Shown piece by piece: positions 13,124-24,777 of a stretch of 64,000 bases of DNA (position 1 is its first letter; every line of letters begins with the position of its first letter). The notes under the pieces are model-generated. The model did no database searches. It was given only the letters and a program-made list of their open reading frames with translations, and was not told the DNA's origin. The DNA is from [Phialemoniopsis] sp. UDSM-2020. Taxonomy: Eukaryota; Ascomycota; Sordariomycetes; Thyridiales; Thyridiaceae. The DNA lies in the NCBI GenBank assembly GCA_018873225.1, contig JAEILZ010000009.1, positions 673,501-737,500 of the forward strand, in the 5' to 3' direction. The position numbers and the translations under genes are program-made.

Positions 13124-15322
13124 ATGGCGCCGCCGGCTCACCACGAGCCGCTGACGGCCCTCGGCCCCATAGACTGGACCACCATCCCGCAGGACGACCT
13201 GCCGACCTTCCTCTCCAACACCTTCACCTCGGCCCAGACCCTCATCGACTCGATCCCGCTGCCCACGCCCGTCAAGGCCGCTGCCGCGACTGCCACCGGC
13301 CGCGCCCGCTCGCACACCGACTCGGACGTCGCGGGGCGGCCCACCGTCGACATCAACCACGCCCTCTCCGGACCCGCCTCGCCCGCCAAGGCCCCCTCGG
13401 CCGACGCCGTCGCCGCCGCGGCCAAGCTGCAGAAGGAATGGAAGGAAGTGAAGATCAACCCGCGCGACAACCCGCTCGCCATCAACGTGTACAAGCTCGG
13501 CGCCAAGGACGGCCGGGGCAGCTGGTTCGCGCGCCGCAGCGTGCACGAGGGCGTGACCTTCGAGAAGTTCAAGCTCGGCCTCGAGCGCGAGTTCGCCGAG
13601 AGCCTGAAGGTGCAGGAGGGCCCGCCGGGAGCGGGCAAGATCCGCGGCATTGGCGCCGACAAGAAGGTCGAGCACGAGATCGTCGAGGGCTACGGCAAGC
13701 TCGAGGTGTACCAGCTGTCGGCGCAGTTCCCGGGGCCCACGACGCCGAGGGACTTCATCACGCTGCTGCTGACGAGCGCGGGGCCCAAGGAGGCAAAGAA
13801 GAAGCTGCCGCGGCAGTTCATGGTCGTGTCCAAGCCGTGCCAGCACCCGGAGTGCCCGCAGCGGTCCGGGTACATTCGCGGGCAGTACGAGTCCGTGGAG
13901 ATCATCCGCGAGATCCCCGTCGACAAGCCGCTGCGGCGGACGCGGTCGTCGATCGACGTCAGCAGGGAGGACGCGAGGCCGTTTGGCAACCGGGACGAGG
14001 AGGTCAGCAAGGAGGCCATCATCCGCTCGGCCAAGAAGGTCGCCGCGGCGGTGGAGGACGGGCGGGGCAAGCACAAGCCCGTGTCTGTATCGTTTGACGC
14101 GCTCAGCGAGGTGCCCGGGGCAGCCGCTGCCGAGGAGGAGGAGGAGCCTGCTACGGCGGTAGAGTGGCTGATGGTGACGCGCAGCGATCCCGGAGGCAAC
14201 GTGCCTCGCTACCTCGTGGAGAGGGGAACCCCGAGCGGCATCATTAGTGATGCTGGCCGCCTGCTCGACTGGCTTGAGTCGATAGACCCGGAAGACTTTG
14301 CCGAGTCGGGGGACAACGACTTCAAAAAGGAGGCCGTGGCCGTGGAGAAGATCAAGCACCCGGAGGGCCACAAGAAGACGAAAGTCCCTACCAAGCCCAC
14401 GGGCAACCTCGTCCCGGAGTCGGAGGAGAAGGTACCGCAGGCCGGACCGAGTGGCTTCTACGAAATGATAGCCAACGCGCTGGGCGCGGGCGTGTCGGTC
14501 GTGGCGTCGCACATGCCCAACATACCGTTCTCTAATAAGGGGTCCGACTCTGAGCTCGAGATCGCCGAGGAGGATGAAGATGAGGCGGAAGAGCATCTTG
14601 ACGACTCCGACTCCGACGACGATTCGTCCATACACAGTTTTGCTTCGGCGCAGGAGTCCGTTGAGGGTGCCGCTGGCCCGCGAGAGGGTGTGCCGGCTGT
14701 CGATGGCGCGTCCACCTTCTCGGGCAAGTCGGACGAGACGCGCTCCCTGACGGCCGCGCAGACGCAGCACGAGAAGGAGCTGCGCAAGCTCGAGGACCGC
14801 CGGCGCAAGGTGCACGAGCGCATCGCCAAGGCGCAGGAGCGCTCGCTCGCGCGCAAGTCGACCGGAGGCCTCGCCGAAGGAGACGGCAACAAGGACGCCG
14901 CGGCTGTGGCCAAGCTGCGCGAGAAGCACGAGAAGGAGCTGGCCAAGCAGGAAGAGAAGTACAAGCGGGAGCTGCGCAAGCTTGAGCAGAAGAAGGCGGC
15001 CGAGGAGAAGAAGGCCGAAGACAGAAGAAGGAAGCAGGCCGAGCGCGAGGAGAAGGGCAACCTAGCGCTCGAGCTCGAGAAGGTCAAGGCCGAGAGGGAT
15101 GTGGCGCTCAAGCAGATCGACGTGCTCAAGGACCAGGTCGGGGAGCTGCAGGCGCAGAACACGATGCTTGTCGCGAGGCTGGGCAAGGCTGGGCTTGTGG
15201 CGAACGGGGATCTGTTGAAGGAGCTTGGTGGGAATAGCAGCGGCAATAGAAGCAGGACGGGGTCGATTCGGAAGTCGTCTGGTGAGAAGGCCGGGGAGCG
15301 AGAGGAGGAGGTCAAGAGTTGA
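13124..15322 (+). CDS. DUF3074 (START-like) domain protein with C-terminal coiled coil, 732 aa
   Basis: Intronless ORF from an ATG in good context (ACCATGGCG). Residues about 103-384 carry the fungal DUF3074 module. This includes a conserved segment around CQHPECPQRSGYIRGQY (about residues 241-257) and a later stretch ending near GRLLDWLES. DUF3074 is a START-like fold, so lipid binding is the likely activity, but no ligand is known to me. Residues about 480-510 are acidic (Asp/Glu/Ser). About 544-690 form a long, highly charged coiled coil rich in Lys, Glu, Arg and Gln. The C-terminus is Ser/Arg/Gly-rich. No signal peptide or TM segment is seen, so it is probably cytosolic or peripheral. The gene is very GC-rich at third codon positions, which produces a 603-codon antisense ORF that I treat as a shadow. 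It converges on TRM732 with only about 200 bp between stops. Confidence 0.88.
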   Translation: MAPPAHHEPLTALGPIDWTTIPQDDLPTFLSNTFTSAQTLIDSIPLPTPVKAAAATATGRARSHTDSDVAGRPTVDINHALSGPASPAKAPSADAVAAAAKLQKEWKEVKINPRDNPLAINVYKLGAKDGRGSWFARRSVHEGVTFEKFKLGLEREFAESLKVQEGPPGAGKIRGIGADKKVEHEIVEGYGKLEVYQLSAQFPGPTTPRDFITLLLTSAGPKEAKKKLPRQFMVVSKPCQHPECPQRSGYIRGQYESVEIIREIPVDKPLRRTRSSIDVSREDARPFGNRDEEVSKEAIIRSAKKVAAAVEDGRGKHKPVSVSFDALSEVPGAAAAEEEEEPATAVEWLMVTRSDPGGNVPRYLVERGTPSGIISDAGRLLDWLESIDPEDFAESGDNDFKKEAVAVEKIKHPEGHKKTKVPTKPTGNLVPESEEKVPQAGPSGFYEMIANALGAGVSVVASHMPNIPFSNKGSDSELEIAEEDEDEAEEHLDDSDSDDDSSIHSFASAQESVEGAAGPREGVPAVDGASTFSGKSDETRSLTAAQTQHEKELRKLEDRRRKVHERIAKAQERSLARKSTGGLAEGDGNKDAAAVAKLREKHEKELAKQEEKYKRELRKLEQKKAAEEKKAEDRRRKQAEREEKGNLALELEKVKAERDVALKQIDVLKDQVGELQAQNTMLVARLGKAGLVANGDLLKELGGNSSGNRSRTGSIRKSSGEKAGEREEEVKS

Positions 15323-15527
15323 GTTCGTGGCTCGACATTATCAGCATCGTGTGGTTTTGAGAAAAAGAACATGCACGGGGGGTCACGATACATGTATCAT
15401 CACAAGTGGCATAGCTTGGAGTTTCGTTGGCATAACATATAAAAACTGTAGCTTTAGCATTGCAGCTTCTTTCTCTAAGGAACTTGATTCTTTCTTCTTC
15501 CTATCCAGAAGTTTTTATTCCGTCACT

Positions 15528-18500
15528 CTATATCTCTGCGGCTGCCAACAAACCACCGTGCAAGCGGGACTTTTCTCCCACGACCCTGAACTGCTTCAGC
15601 TGCTCCGCCGCCTCTGGACTATGGCCTGCTACGGCAAGCGCCTTTGACCCTAGGACAATCCGCATACAGATGGCAAATACCTCGGGCTTGGATGCCCAGC
15701 CGATCGGGCCGTCGTCACTCTCAGCGAGCTTGGTGAGCACTCTCAGACCCTCGGACGTCCACTCCCGCAGCGCCCGGACGGCCTCAGACTCCGGCCCGTA
15801 CTGCACGGTGCGAAAGACGCCGGCCCACCGCTCCGTCTCGCGCACCTCGTCGATGAAGAGGTTCTGCTCCTCGATGACGAACAACGAATCGTCGAACCGC
15901 ATCGTCTCGGCCAGCTGCGCCTCGGCCGGCACCCACTTGCTCGTCGACAGCAAGTCGCCGGCGGGCAGGCCTGAGGCGTCGCCGACGATGCGGCAGGCGA
16001 CCTGCGCACCAAAGGCGTCGAGCGCGCCGAAGCGGGACGCGAGCCACGAGGCGAGCAGGTCGGGCGCCTGGATCGGCAGGGGCGGGACGTCGAGGACGTG
16101 GCCCGCGGCGGCGGCGGCGGCGTCGCGGACCTCCTCGTCGTCGTCTATGAGGGCGTCGTAGAGGACGAGCAGGACGGGGAGGTACTGCGCCTGGGCGCAG
16201 GTGTCCTTGAGCGCGGCGAAGAAGGACTGGATGGCGGATATGGCTGCGAAGCGTGTGTCGAATGTCTAAGAGAGTTGATGTTAGCGTTGAGTGTCTTGCA
16301 AAGAAAAGAGGTCTGCCTACATTGTCTGCGTTGCCTGCATCGCTCATCATGGCGGCCCAGGCGGAGATTGTGCGGGATGTGTCGTCTTCATCTCCTGCTC
16401 GAAGGCATCGGACGGCCATGATGGGACCGCTGACCCTAAGTATGGCGTGCGAGAGAGTTGGGTTTATGTCTGCAGGAGGCAGCGAATTCCAGAGCTCCAC
16501 CAGCGCCGCGTTGGATGGGAGTTGGTCGAGTTGCTGGCTTTCGATTAGGTAGTCCATGGCATCGACCAGATTTTCAAGAGCAGGTGTCCTGATCTCCGGT
16601 ATGTCAGATCGTGAGCAGATAGACACATATAGCTGGCAAAGCTTTGCTGCAATGTCAGGTGATTGCCTGATATTCCATGCTTCCGGCATGACTTCGATCA
16701 TTTTCGCAGCAGTGTTCGTGTCGGAATGCATGGCTGTTCCCAACGCAGCTTCCAGAGAATCGATGTCAGCGCGCTTGGCGGACTCATAAACCACCTGAAT
16801 GCCAAGTTGAATACGTAGTAGGGCTGCAGCTCCCGGATATCTGTCAACGGAGGTGAGGCTCTCTTTAGCCAAATTGGCTGTCTTTTTCTCTTCATGTTGA
16901 ATCAGAAGGTTTTCAACTTCCACAAGCGCAGCACGGACTTCCGAGCAGTTGCTCTTCTCGATGCGAGATTGTGAGAGCTCAATCAACACATTTCGGAGTT
17001 TCAAGATGTTCTCTGCAAGTTTTTTTTTTAGCACGGTGATTTATTCAAAAGTCTAGGGAATACTTACGAGAAAGGTCGTCTCGGGAGACCTGAGCCACTC
17101 GCTCAACGACAAATTTGACAGCCAACAGAGTGCCGTGGAGCTTGTTTGTTGAATCAGTCGACTGCTTCAGCAACTGTGCCAGTGCGGCAACCCAGTCCTG
17201 GTGTATAAGGAAGGAGCAGATGGTCCGGGCAGCAATTTCTCGGACGTGCCACAGATGACTGCCCAGATACTCGCTGATATACTCGTATAGCTCATCCCTG
17301 TGGGAGGCAGGTGGCCCGGCGCGTCGGATAATGTCTAGGGCAGGGAACACAGACTCGGCAATACGCTTCTCCAAGTCGAGATCCAGCGTTCCTCTGACCG
17401 GCTTCAGGAGAGTGACTAGAACATCTGGCAGCTTTGGATACTTGACATACGACACTCGTACTGTTTTGCCGTCCCATCCAGACTCAAGCTGGGCCTTGCT
17501 CTCGCCAGTGCCGAAGAGGTTGTCGATCAGACTGCGGAGCAAAAGTAGACCGCAGTTACGAATAGCCCATCTGAGCAGTAATTAGCAAAGACCGGACGAC
17601 ACGTACGCCATAGGAAGACACCTACACTTCAGACCTGAGGCAGTTCACAGCCAGCTGCAGACTCTCCATCACGTATGGTTCGGCACGCTTGCTCAGCATA
17701 GAGCTCTTGAATACGTCTTTCAAGGAGTTCAACGCATGGACTTGGGGTAGGTTAGAGCCGTCGGTCTCCGACACACGAGCAGGCTCTCTGGCTATGTCCC
17801 CGATGGACTTCATAACCGTGTCAAATGAGGGGTCCTGAGCATTGGCGGCAAGAAGGCCTGTTATCAAGGCAGGTATTCCAGCCGACCGCCTCGTCGTAGA
17901 AGCTTGAGAGAAGATGCAGTCAAGCGCGCCCTGTTGTCAATCAGTGACACGGAACTCAAGTTCTATACTCCAGGAATATCAACTCACCTTGTACCAGACA
18001 TGCAGGAGCGTTTTACCGCCGTTGTCGGTTTGCACTTTGACAAGAGGATCTTCAGACAGCTGGCAGCACGCCGTATATGTTTGAGAAACAGTCGCAAAAG
18101 CACCACGATGCCTCAAATTTGAAAGCTGATCGAATGATAGCGTGCCTATCATTTCAAAAACCTTGCTTGTCGGGAACAGTAAGCCTTTCGCCCGGCTGAA
18201 ACGGAGATTGTTAATCATTATTCGCATGGTTGAACTATTGTTTAGTTAGCATTGAGATTGCAAAGCATCCGACAGGGGCTCCCACCTTGACTCGTGAATA
18301 GCTCGGAAGCTGTAGCTCAAGAGATCCTTCGTATCGAGGCCTTCAACATCTTCCATCTCTTCTGGGAGATGACCCTCCGGAGAGTCATCACAAAGCACAT
18401 GCCTGACCATGCTCCACACTCGTTGACAGTAGCTGACGATGCGTTCTTGTAACTCATCGAAACTGGCCGCCTCGGCATCCGAATACTCCTCCTTCGCAAG

Positions 18501-20616
18501 GACTTGCCACATGTAGCCAAGAGAGGCGAAATCGCCATGGACGGGGTTCTCAATGGCAGCATGGCCCAAGTCCTTCTCTGCGAGCGACAATTTCTTCTCC
18601 AGCATGTCTAGCCTGCGCGAGAGGAGTCTCTGTCGAGACCCAACATCAGAAGCCCAGAAGCATAGTACACCGTGTATACGGGCGGCACCATCAGCGTGGT
18701 CTGCGCGCGCCGTCCGCGCTGATAGTAAATCTGCACGATCACTGAATTCTTCCATCACCGACACCAAAGTCACTGGATCTGAGCGTCCAGCTATGTTGAA
18801 TTCGGTGGAGGCAAAGTCGTGCGGCAAAAGCATCAGCAGGGATGACGACACGTCTCGAACGTCATCGAAGGGGTCCATGACTAGATCTAACACAGACCTC
18901 AGCCACGCAGGGTTGCGGAATATCCGGCCAGCTGCTTCGATATCCGCGATGTCGTGGGTACTGCCTATCAATTCTTTTGAGATCTTCAAGACGAAGGCCG
19001 TCGCCTTGAGTGCAGTGATGTGTCGTGGGTAGGACGCCGTGGAGACGAGTTCCTGGCGTAGAAAGTCCAAGAACCATTTATAGAACGCCTCATGCCGTGC
19101 TATGATATCCCCTAGATCAGAGACTCCTAGAGACAGTAGTGCTTCAGTTTGCTTCTGCCTGGCATCTCCAGTATCCCTCTTCTTGGTCTTGGGGGCTGTT
19201 GTTCCTTGGCTTTCGACCTTGCTAGGAACAAACTCCAAACGTGCCAGGTTCCTTTTCATGACAATGATGGTGCCTTTGAGTCTCTTGATCATATCTTTTG
19301 TATAACTCAGGGTTTCATTTCGGAATTTGGCGTCTGGGTCCGAGTAATACACCGGCAGATATTTGCGTAACAAGTTGAACGTACTCTCCGCGAAAGGCTT
19401 CGAAGTTGACTGTGAAGAGATCAGGAGTGAAATTGCTAGGGCTCGGATATTAGGTGACGGATGAGCCAAGACATTTGCAAGCACACTCTCCTCGAGGACA
19501 ATGATGCTCGACGGTTGGTCGAACGGTACAGGACCTGCAAAGTAGCATCAGTGTCAGCTCTGGAACTTCAGCAAGGAACAAACAGATTGACGTACTGGGA
19601 TCCTCGACAAGTCCAGCCTTCTTGCCCACTTCTAGCGCAGCCAATTGTAATAGAGCCGCTGTGTCCAGGGCTCCGGGGTCTCTGTTGGCTACGGGCTTCA
19701 GGCGACTGAGCCACTCTAGAAGCTCTAAAGACGCAGGCCCGTCGGTCTTGAAGAGGAAAGTCAAAACATAGTTCTTGACGTTCTCGAGGATTTCCGGGTG
19801 CCTAGCCAGCCCATCCTCAAGCCAGATATGCAATGTTTCCACGTTGAAGGATGCCCATCTGGGATCTTGAGGTGCGCTGATGGCCGCATTGCGGATCAGA
19901 CTGAAGACAGCCACCAAGAATTTACCGGCAGGTGCAGATACGTAGTGTAGCCGCTGCCACGCCAAAGTTTCCGATACGACGCGAGCCCATACATCTAGCG
20001 AAGGTGTCGCTGGAGTGAGCTGATGAAGCGATCGATACTGTTGCTCGATGTCATCGAGGGTGTATACGTCCTTGGTCAGAAGATGGTGTAGCGAGGTCAA
20101 CGATGATTTGACCAGGGGCCTTGTCGATTGACCAGTGATGATCGATATGAGGCTATCGAGGACCTGCGCTTTTATCTCCTGCCTGTTATCTGCAGTAGGA
20201 TTTTGTGCGATCAAAAAGGTCAGGAGATCGAGAACCAGTCCCATTGACCGATGCTGGTCTTTCTCATTCCACTCGACATAGTAATTGAACAGACTAACAG
20301 CCGTGTCGACTTCAAAGGCCCATTCACGAAGCGGAGGCCTGTCGGATTTTGTGGACTGCTTGACGAAGCCAACAAGTTTTACACAGGCATTTGCTGTAGC
20401 ATGTCTGGGCTGTGATGCTCGTGCCAAGAGCTGTGTGAATATAGCGTTGGCATGCCTGAGAAAACGAATTAGGAAAGAAAAATACAAGGGAGGAAGTGTT
20501 GTTCAGGCTGTGTCATACTGTACTGTTAAGTCATCTGGCTGGTCGTGGATCCATGATGTGAGGGTATTGGCGTTGACCGAGGAGTCGCCAATATCTGGCA
20601 GCTGAGTATCACCCAT
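15528..20616 (-). CDS. TRM732: TRM732/THADA-family HEAT-repeat protein (DUF2428), tRNA 2'-O-methylation subunit
   Basis: Eight exons on the minus strand: 20616-20519, 20455-19596, 19534-18286, 18234-17988, 17930-17626, 17570-17068, 17012-16321 and 16265-15528. Together they make exactly 1564 codons (1563 aa) in one frame. The middle of the protein carries the DUF2428 signature: a RRSAGIPALITGLL segment, then SEVWAIRNCGLLLLRSL, which spans the intron at 17625-17571, and then HVREIAARTICSFL and LHGTLLAVKF. The rest is HEAT-type helical repeats. In yeast, Trm732 is the non-catalytic partner of Trm7 for 2'-O-methylation of nucleotide 32 in the tRNA anticodon loop; human THADA is the orthologue. 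Length is slightly above the yeast protein. All introns are 51-63 nt. It diverges from TIM23 across 579 bp. The call rests on several collinear motifs and is strong. Confidence 0.93.
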
Positions 20617-21195
20617 GTTGGTCTTTCAAGGCTGTCTCTTTCATACCCTCATCTTAAATTACCTGTTTCGGTATACCTATTTTATGGACTCGATTCCGCC
20701 AGAGCCAAGTGACAAGTCAAGGGTGTCAGGGTATACGCAGCTTATCGATTCTGCTCTTCTCCAATGTTCCCTCTCATACTGCACTTTGTGTGGATTATTT
20801 TTTATGGTCTTCGGTGTAGGAACTGACAATGGTGAAAAGGTACTTTCGGTGAATCGTTCTCACCTTGAGCCCGATTCGGAATAGTCAGAACTGGTTTAAA
20901 GTAGTACGCACGGTCCACCACCGACCCGCGGCTGCTCCAATCGCCTATGATAGAAGGCCCTGGACGGGTAATTTTTTTCTAGCTTCATCACACCCGAACC
21001 CCCGAGCCTGCGCCAATCCTCCCCGTCTCCCTACGCCAACTGTTCACGACAACTGCCTCCCTCTACCTAGCTTTTTGACGATCGTCATTTTGTCGCCCAA
21101 GTCGGTGCCAACTCTTTTATGGTGTGCTTGTGAATTGGTATCCCTCCGGCACTCCTCTCGACCCTTTCTCCAAGCCACGCAACAGTCCAAGCAAG
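20617..21195. promoter_or_regulatory. divergent promoter region TRM732 / TIM23
   Basis: About 580 bp lie between the opposed starts of TRM732 (minus) and TIM23 (plus). No ORF of interest. The TIM23-proximal part is pyrimidine-rich (about 20990-21120), typical of fungal housekeeping leaders. No specific operator recognised. Confidence 0.45.
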
Positions 21196-21961
21196 ATGTC
21201 ATCCATCTGGAATGCGCTCACTGGCGGCGGGCGCAAGTCGGAGTCTCAGCACCAGCAACAGCAGCAGTCCTCCTCAACACCGGGCTCTGTGGCAGGAGGC
21301 GAGCCGTACCAGACTACGCCGTACCAACCAGTCGCAGAAGGCGTTGATTCCTTCCTCAAGAGCTCTGCCTTTGCCGATCCGTCCTCGCTCCATCCTCTTG
21401 CCGGCCTGAGCCAGGACACTCTCGACTACATCTCCCTCGAGGATTCCGCCCTCTCAGATCTGCCCGGTGGCCAGTCTGTTCTACCCTCTCGAGGCTTCAC
21501 CGACGATCTCTGTTACGGAACCGGTATCACATACCTCTCGGCGCTGAGCGTGGGTGGCGCTTGGGGTCTGCAAGAGGGCCTGAGGAGGTCGGCTGGCCAG
21601 CCCCCGAAGCTACGCCTGAACTCTGTGCTCAACGCCGTGACCCGGCGAGGACCCTTCCTGGGTAACTCGGCTGGTGTTGTTGCGATAACGTACAACTGCA
21701 TCAACTCGTACATCGGCTACCTCCGGGGTAAGCACGACGCCGCGAACTCGATCGTGGCCGGAGGCTTGAGCGGGATGGTCTTCAAGAGCACGCGTGGCGT
21801 ACGACCAATGATGATTTCCGGCGGTATCGTCGCTTCAGTAGCTGGTGTCTGGGCTGTAAGTGTTTATTGGGTATCTTCTCTGCTCAACATCGACAAGGAC
21901 TGACTCTTTATCGCAGGTCACGAGACAAACCTTCTTCCCAGTGGCATCCCCTCACCACTGA
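21196..21961 (+). CDS. TIM23: mitochondrial inner-membrane import channel Tim23
   Basis: Exons 21196-21855 and 21917-21961 give 234 aa. The last 14 residues (VTRQTFFPVASPHH) come from exon 2; reading through the intron instead gives a different tail. The N-terminal third is soluble, Gln/Ser-rich and then acidic, matching the intermembrane-space receptor part. The C-terminal two thirds hold the Tim17/22/23 fold with four Gly-rich membrane segments, starting near DLCYGTGITYLSALSVGG. Family role: the channel-forming subunit of the TIM23 complex, which imports presequence proteins. The ATG at 21196 follows a long pyrimidine-rich leader; an in-frame upstream alternative start would add a non-conserved 24-residue stretch. 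Length matches the family. Confidence 0.95.
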
Positions 21962-22627
21962 GCGGGTAGCACGGACTACTGCCCCCTCCGTATGTAATAA
22001 ACAACAAGTAGGGCAGCAGCTCGGTCTGCTTGCTCTCGACTCGCCTATATTCGCCGACATCCTCGGTATTTTCATGATATTTAATCTCGACAAATTGCGC
22101 GCTTCAGCAGAGCTACGCATATACGGCATTCAACGTGTAAGGTAGTGTGTTACTATCAGGCCAGATGGGATGGGACAGAACGCATAGCAGGGACGATCTC
22201 TCCTCTGGGTCAATGTGTACTATAGACTTTCAGCATTGAGTGCTTGGGTAGGCACGACGGTCGCGAGAATGGCGTTTGGCCGCAACCACAAAAAGACATC
22301 ATTGGTTCTTCTTCTTAAAAACACATGTCCTTCCGAGTATTGCATGCGAACTTTTCTTCTTGGATGATAGCAATCAGAGGCGTTGATATATTTCGTACCA
22401 GGCTCCTCTACACTCGCTCCATTCATAGTCACACATTCATCGCAAGTATCTCCTCCGTTCCCACCGCTCACATTCTTCTTAGTTTCACGTCGGCGTCTCG
22501 TGTTTCGCTTCAAAGAAGACTGGGAGTGTTAAGCCTTCTTCCAAAATAACATCCTGCGTTCATCAACAATCCCTCCATCTTAACATCTCGTCTCCATCAT
22601 CTCTACGATATCAGCTTTGGCATCAGG
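21962..22627. other. intergenic region TIM23 to next gene
   Basis: About 670 bp holding the TIM23 3' flank and the promoter and leader of the next plus-strand gene. The leader (about 22440-22620) is C/T-rich. No gene, RNA or repeat seen. Confidence 0.4.
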
Positions 22628-23961
22628 ATGGTTATCTTTACGAAACCAACCCAGCTGGGTTACGACTTGATATCACCTAGTGATTTTGTGGATAGAATCC
22701 TCGCCAACCTTGAGGGCAGCATGCTCGTCAAGCCTCTCGACCTGCAACCGGCGCAGGGAATGGGTACGCTGGCCGCAATGCGCAACCCTGGCCCGTGGGA
22801 AGTGATGTCCGGCATGGCCGACATGGCAGAGACCATCATCACTGACCCAAAGGAGAAAAAGTCCTTGGCACTGTATCATTCTCACTGGGACCCGAACCAG
22901 ATTGCGACATCTACATTGCCTGGCATGAACAAGAGTCAAGCCAAACGGACTCCCCGACCCAGTCCTTCTCGCCCATCCGCACACGGGAACTCCGACTTCT
23001 CACAACGGTCTGAGCTCAATCATATCCTGAAGAATGTCTACATGAGTCTGGGCAAGCCTGGGTATGAGGACTTTCAATTAGCTGTCCACAAAGTTCTCGA
23101 TGAGCGGATGTTTGAAACCAAGATCTATAAGCGTTCGGAGCAAAGCAGTCTCGATCTCCTCTCCCTAGAGCAAAAGGTCGGTCAGCTTCTGCAAATTCCG
23201 GAGCAGAGAGCAATGTTCTCTTGAATCTAACATAGTCCACCCAGTGTATCGCACTAGCAAAAGTCAGACTTTCGACGACGACCGTGTTCAGCCACGGCAA
23301 AGTCATCGGCTTCCATGTTCTGGTATACATCACCAAGGACCCTCAAGGGACTTTTCACAAGGTGGAGCCCCAATTTCTCGAAGCAGGAATACCCCTTGAA
23401 GCCTTGCAGGCCAAGCTCGACTCATGGCAGCAACCTTCATTCACCCTTGATGACACGCTGATGTTTCGTCTGATCGATGAGCTCTCCTCTATCAGGAAAA
23501 ATGCTGCTAATCCAATGATTGTCGCGGACGCGGACGACATCCTGGAAGATATGATAAAGGCCTTCGGTCGCAGCGGTGCCGAGCATGAGAAGTGGCTGTT
23601 TCAATTCGTGCCGCGATCGTCGTTGTTACCTCAAACCCTCGACGGTAAAGAGCTCAAAGATAAGAACGACTACGACGCACTTGCGGCCGAAGTGAAGGCC
23701 GTGTTCAGGAGAGGAGAAAGCTCCCAGCCCCTCTTCTTCCGTGTAAGTCATGTTCCAAATTGCCTGTTGTATCCTTCGACACATATAATAAGTCATAGCT
23801 AACTGCTCTTACCTGCGCCACCGCTACAGCGATGGCAGCAAACTGCGGCCAACATCAGAGCAACGATATCCTCTTTGAAGAAGAAGAATTGGTTGCTGAG
23901 CAAGAGTGCACTCCAAGATGATCTCGTCGGCGCGGGATTTGACTTGCGGCCCCCTCTGTGA
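22628..23961 (+). CDS. hypothetical protein, 395 aa, three exons
   Basis: Exons 22628-23176, 23236-23742 and 23830-23961 form one frame of 396 codons. Intron 1 starts with the unusual GTCGGT donor and ends TCTAACATAG. The join gives a smooth sequence (LSLEQK then STQCIALAKV), while reading through hits a stop. Intron 2 has a canonical GTAAGT. The protein looks soluble and mixed helical/strand, with a Ser/Pro/Arg linker at about residues 100-125. The segment after intron 1 (about 184-350) looks like a compact folded domain with the hydrophobic strand VIGFHVLVYI. The C-terminus is basic (Leu-Lys-Lys-Lys-Asn-Trp). I do not recognise the family and assign no function. Confidence 0.75.
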
Positions 23962-24314
23962 GGAGGGCCGGCTTGCATGGCTTCTAGTTGTAGGAATAAT
24001 AAGCGTGTGGAATCATTAGCGATAGTGTCTGCTACTGGAAGCATTAGTCATTTGTAGATGATATCCACCTCACTTTGTCATGAAAGCTCTTTGAATGCTT
24101 AAGTTAACAACTTGAAGACTTCAATCTCGGCTCCCATGTCGAGGGTCGATTCTTTGACGTAGGGTCATCCTACTAAGTATTTATTTGTCCTCCCGATCCT
24201 AGAGTGACCAGCTTCTTAGCCAAATCAACTTTGCAAAACCGAGTCTGATCGCATCTGAATGAACCTTGCGACTTAATACCTCGACGCTGTGCTGGTGTTT
24301 GTGGTTCGACTACG
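23962..24314. other. intergenic spacer
   Basis: About 350 bp downstream of the hypothetical gene. It appears to be 3' UTR plus spacer; nothing recognisable. Confidence 0.4.
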
Positions 24315-24612
24315 ATGTGCCTTCCCTGCTTCCCGTTTTCGGATGTCTGGCTCGAAGACGAACCTGAGCAGCCGCATTTGGTCTATCAATATGTCTGGGA
24401 TGGCATGCGGTGGAATCTGCTACAAGTCGTGAGTGTATTGTTCCTTTACCATCTCCCTTCAAGACGACGAGACAAGGTCTTGCTGTCAGCAAAATCCGCC
24501 ATTTGAATCTCTCCTGAGCCTGAGCCCATCTTTTCCTCACCCTTCTTTCACTCGATCATCAGCACAACCAGAAAGGGACAATAATCATTTCCATCCTTTG
24601 GACGAAATTTAG
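24315..24612 (+). CDS. possible small protein (78 aa) or 5' leader exons of next gene
   Basis: An ATG at 24315 opens MCLPCFPFSDVWLEDE, followed by an acidic, Trp/Tyr-containing stretch, and runs to a good GTGAGT donor at 24429. Joining to the CAG acceptor at 24489 keeps the frame to a stop at 24610-24612 (exons 24315-24428 and 24490-24612). The first exon looks protein-like; the second is Ser/Pro-rich and less convincing. No family recognised. Alternatively these are non-coding leader exons, or an upstream ORF, of the gene starting at 24778, which lies only 165 bp downstream. Confidence 0.3.
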
Positions 24613-24777
24613 CCCTGTGTCCCTTCCTCTCACAACCCCCTCCGCTTTCCTCTTCTCCATACCAGACGGCAAGAGCAAGACCATCATCGCACTTTCCTGC
24701 CAGCCCCAACAACTCATCGCCTTGATCACCAAATTTGAGGAAATACCATTGGATTCAAGGCACCGGCGAGAACAAAC

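Noticed and set aside
13118..14929. 603-codon antisense ORF over the DUF3074 gene
   Set aside because: Leu/Arg/Val/Gly-rich composition from GC-rich third positions; no domain; sense strand clearly coding.
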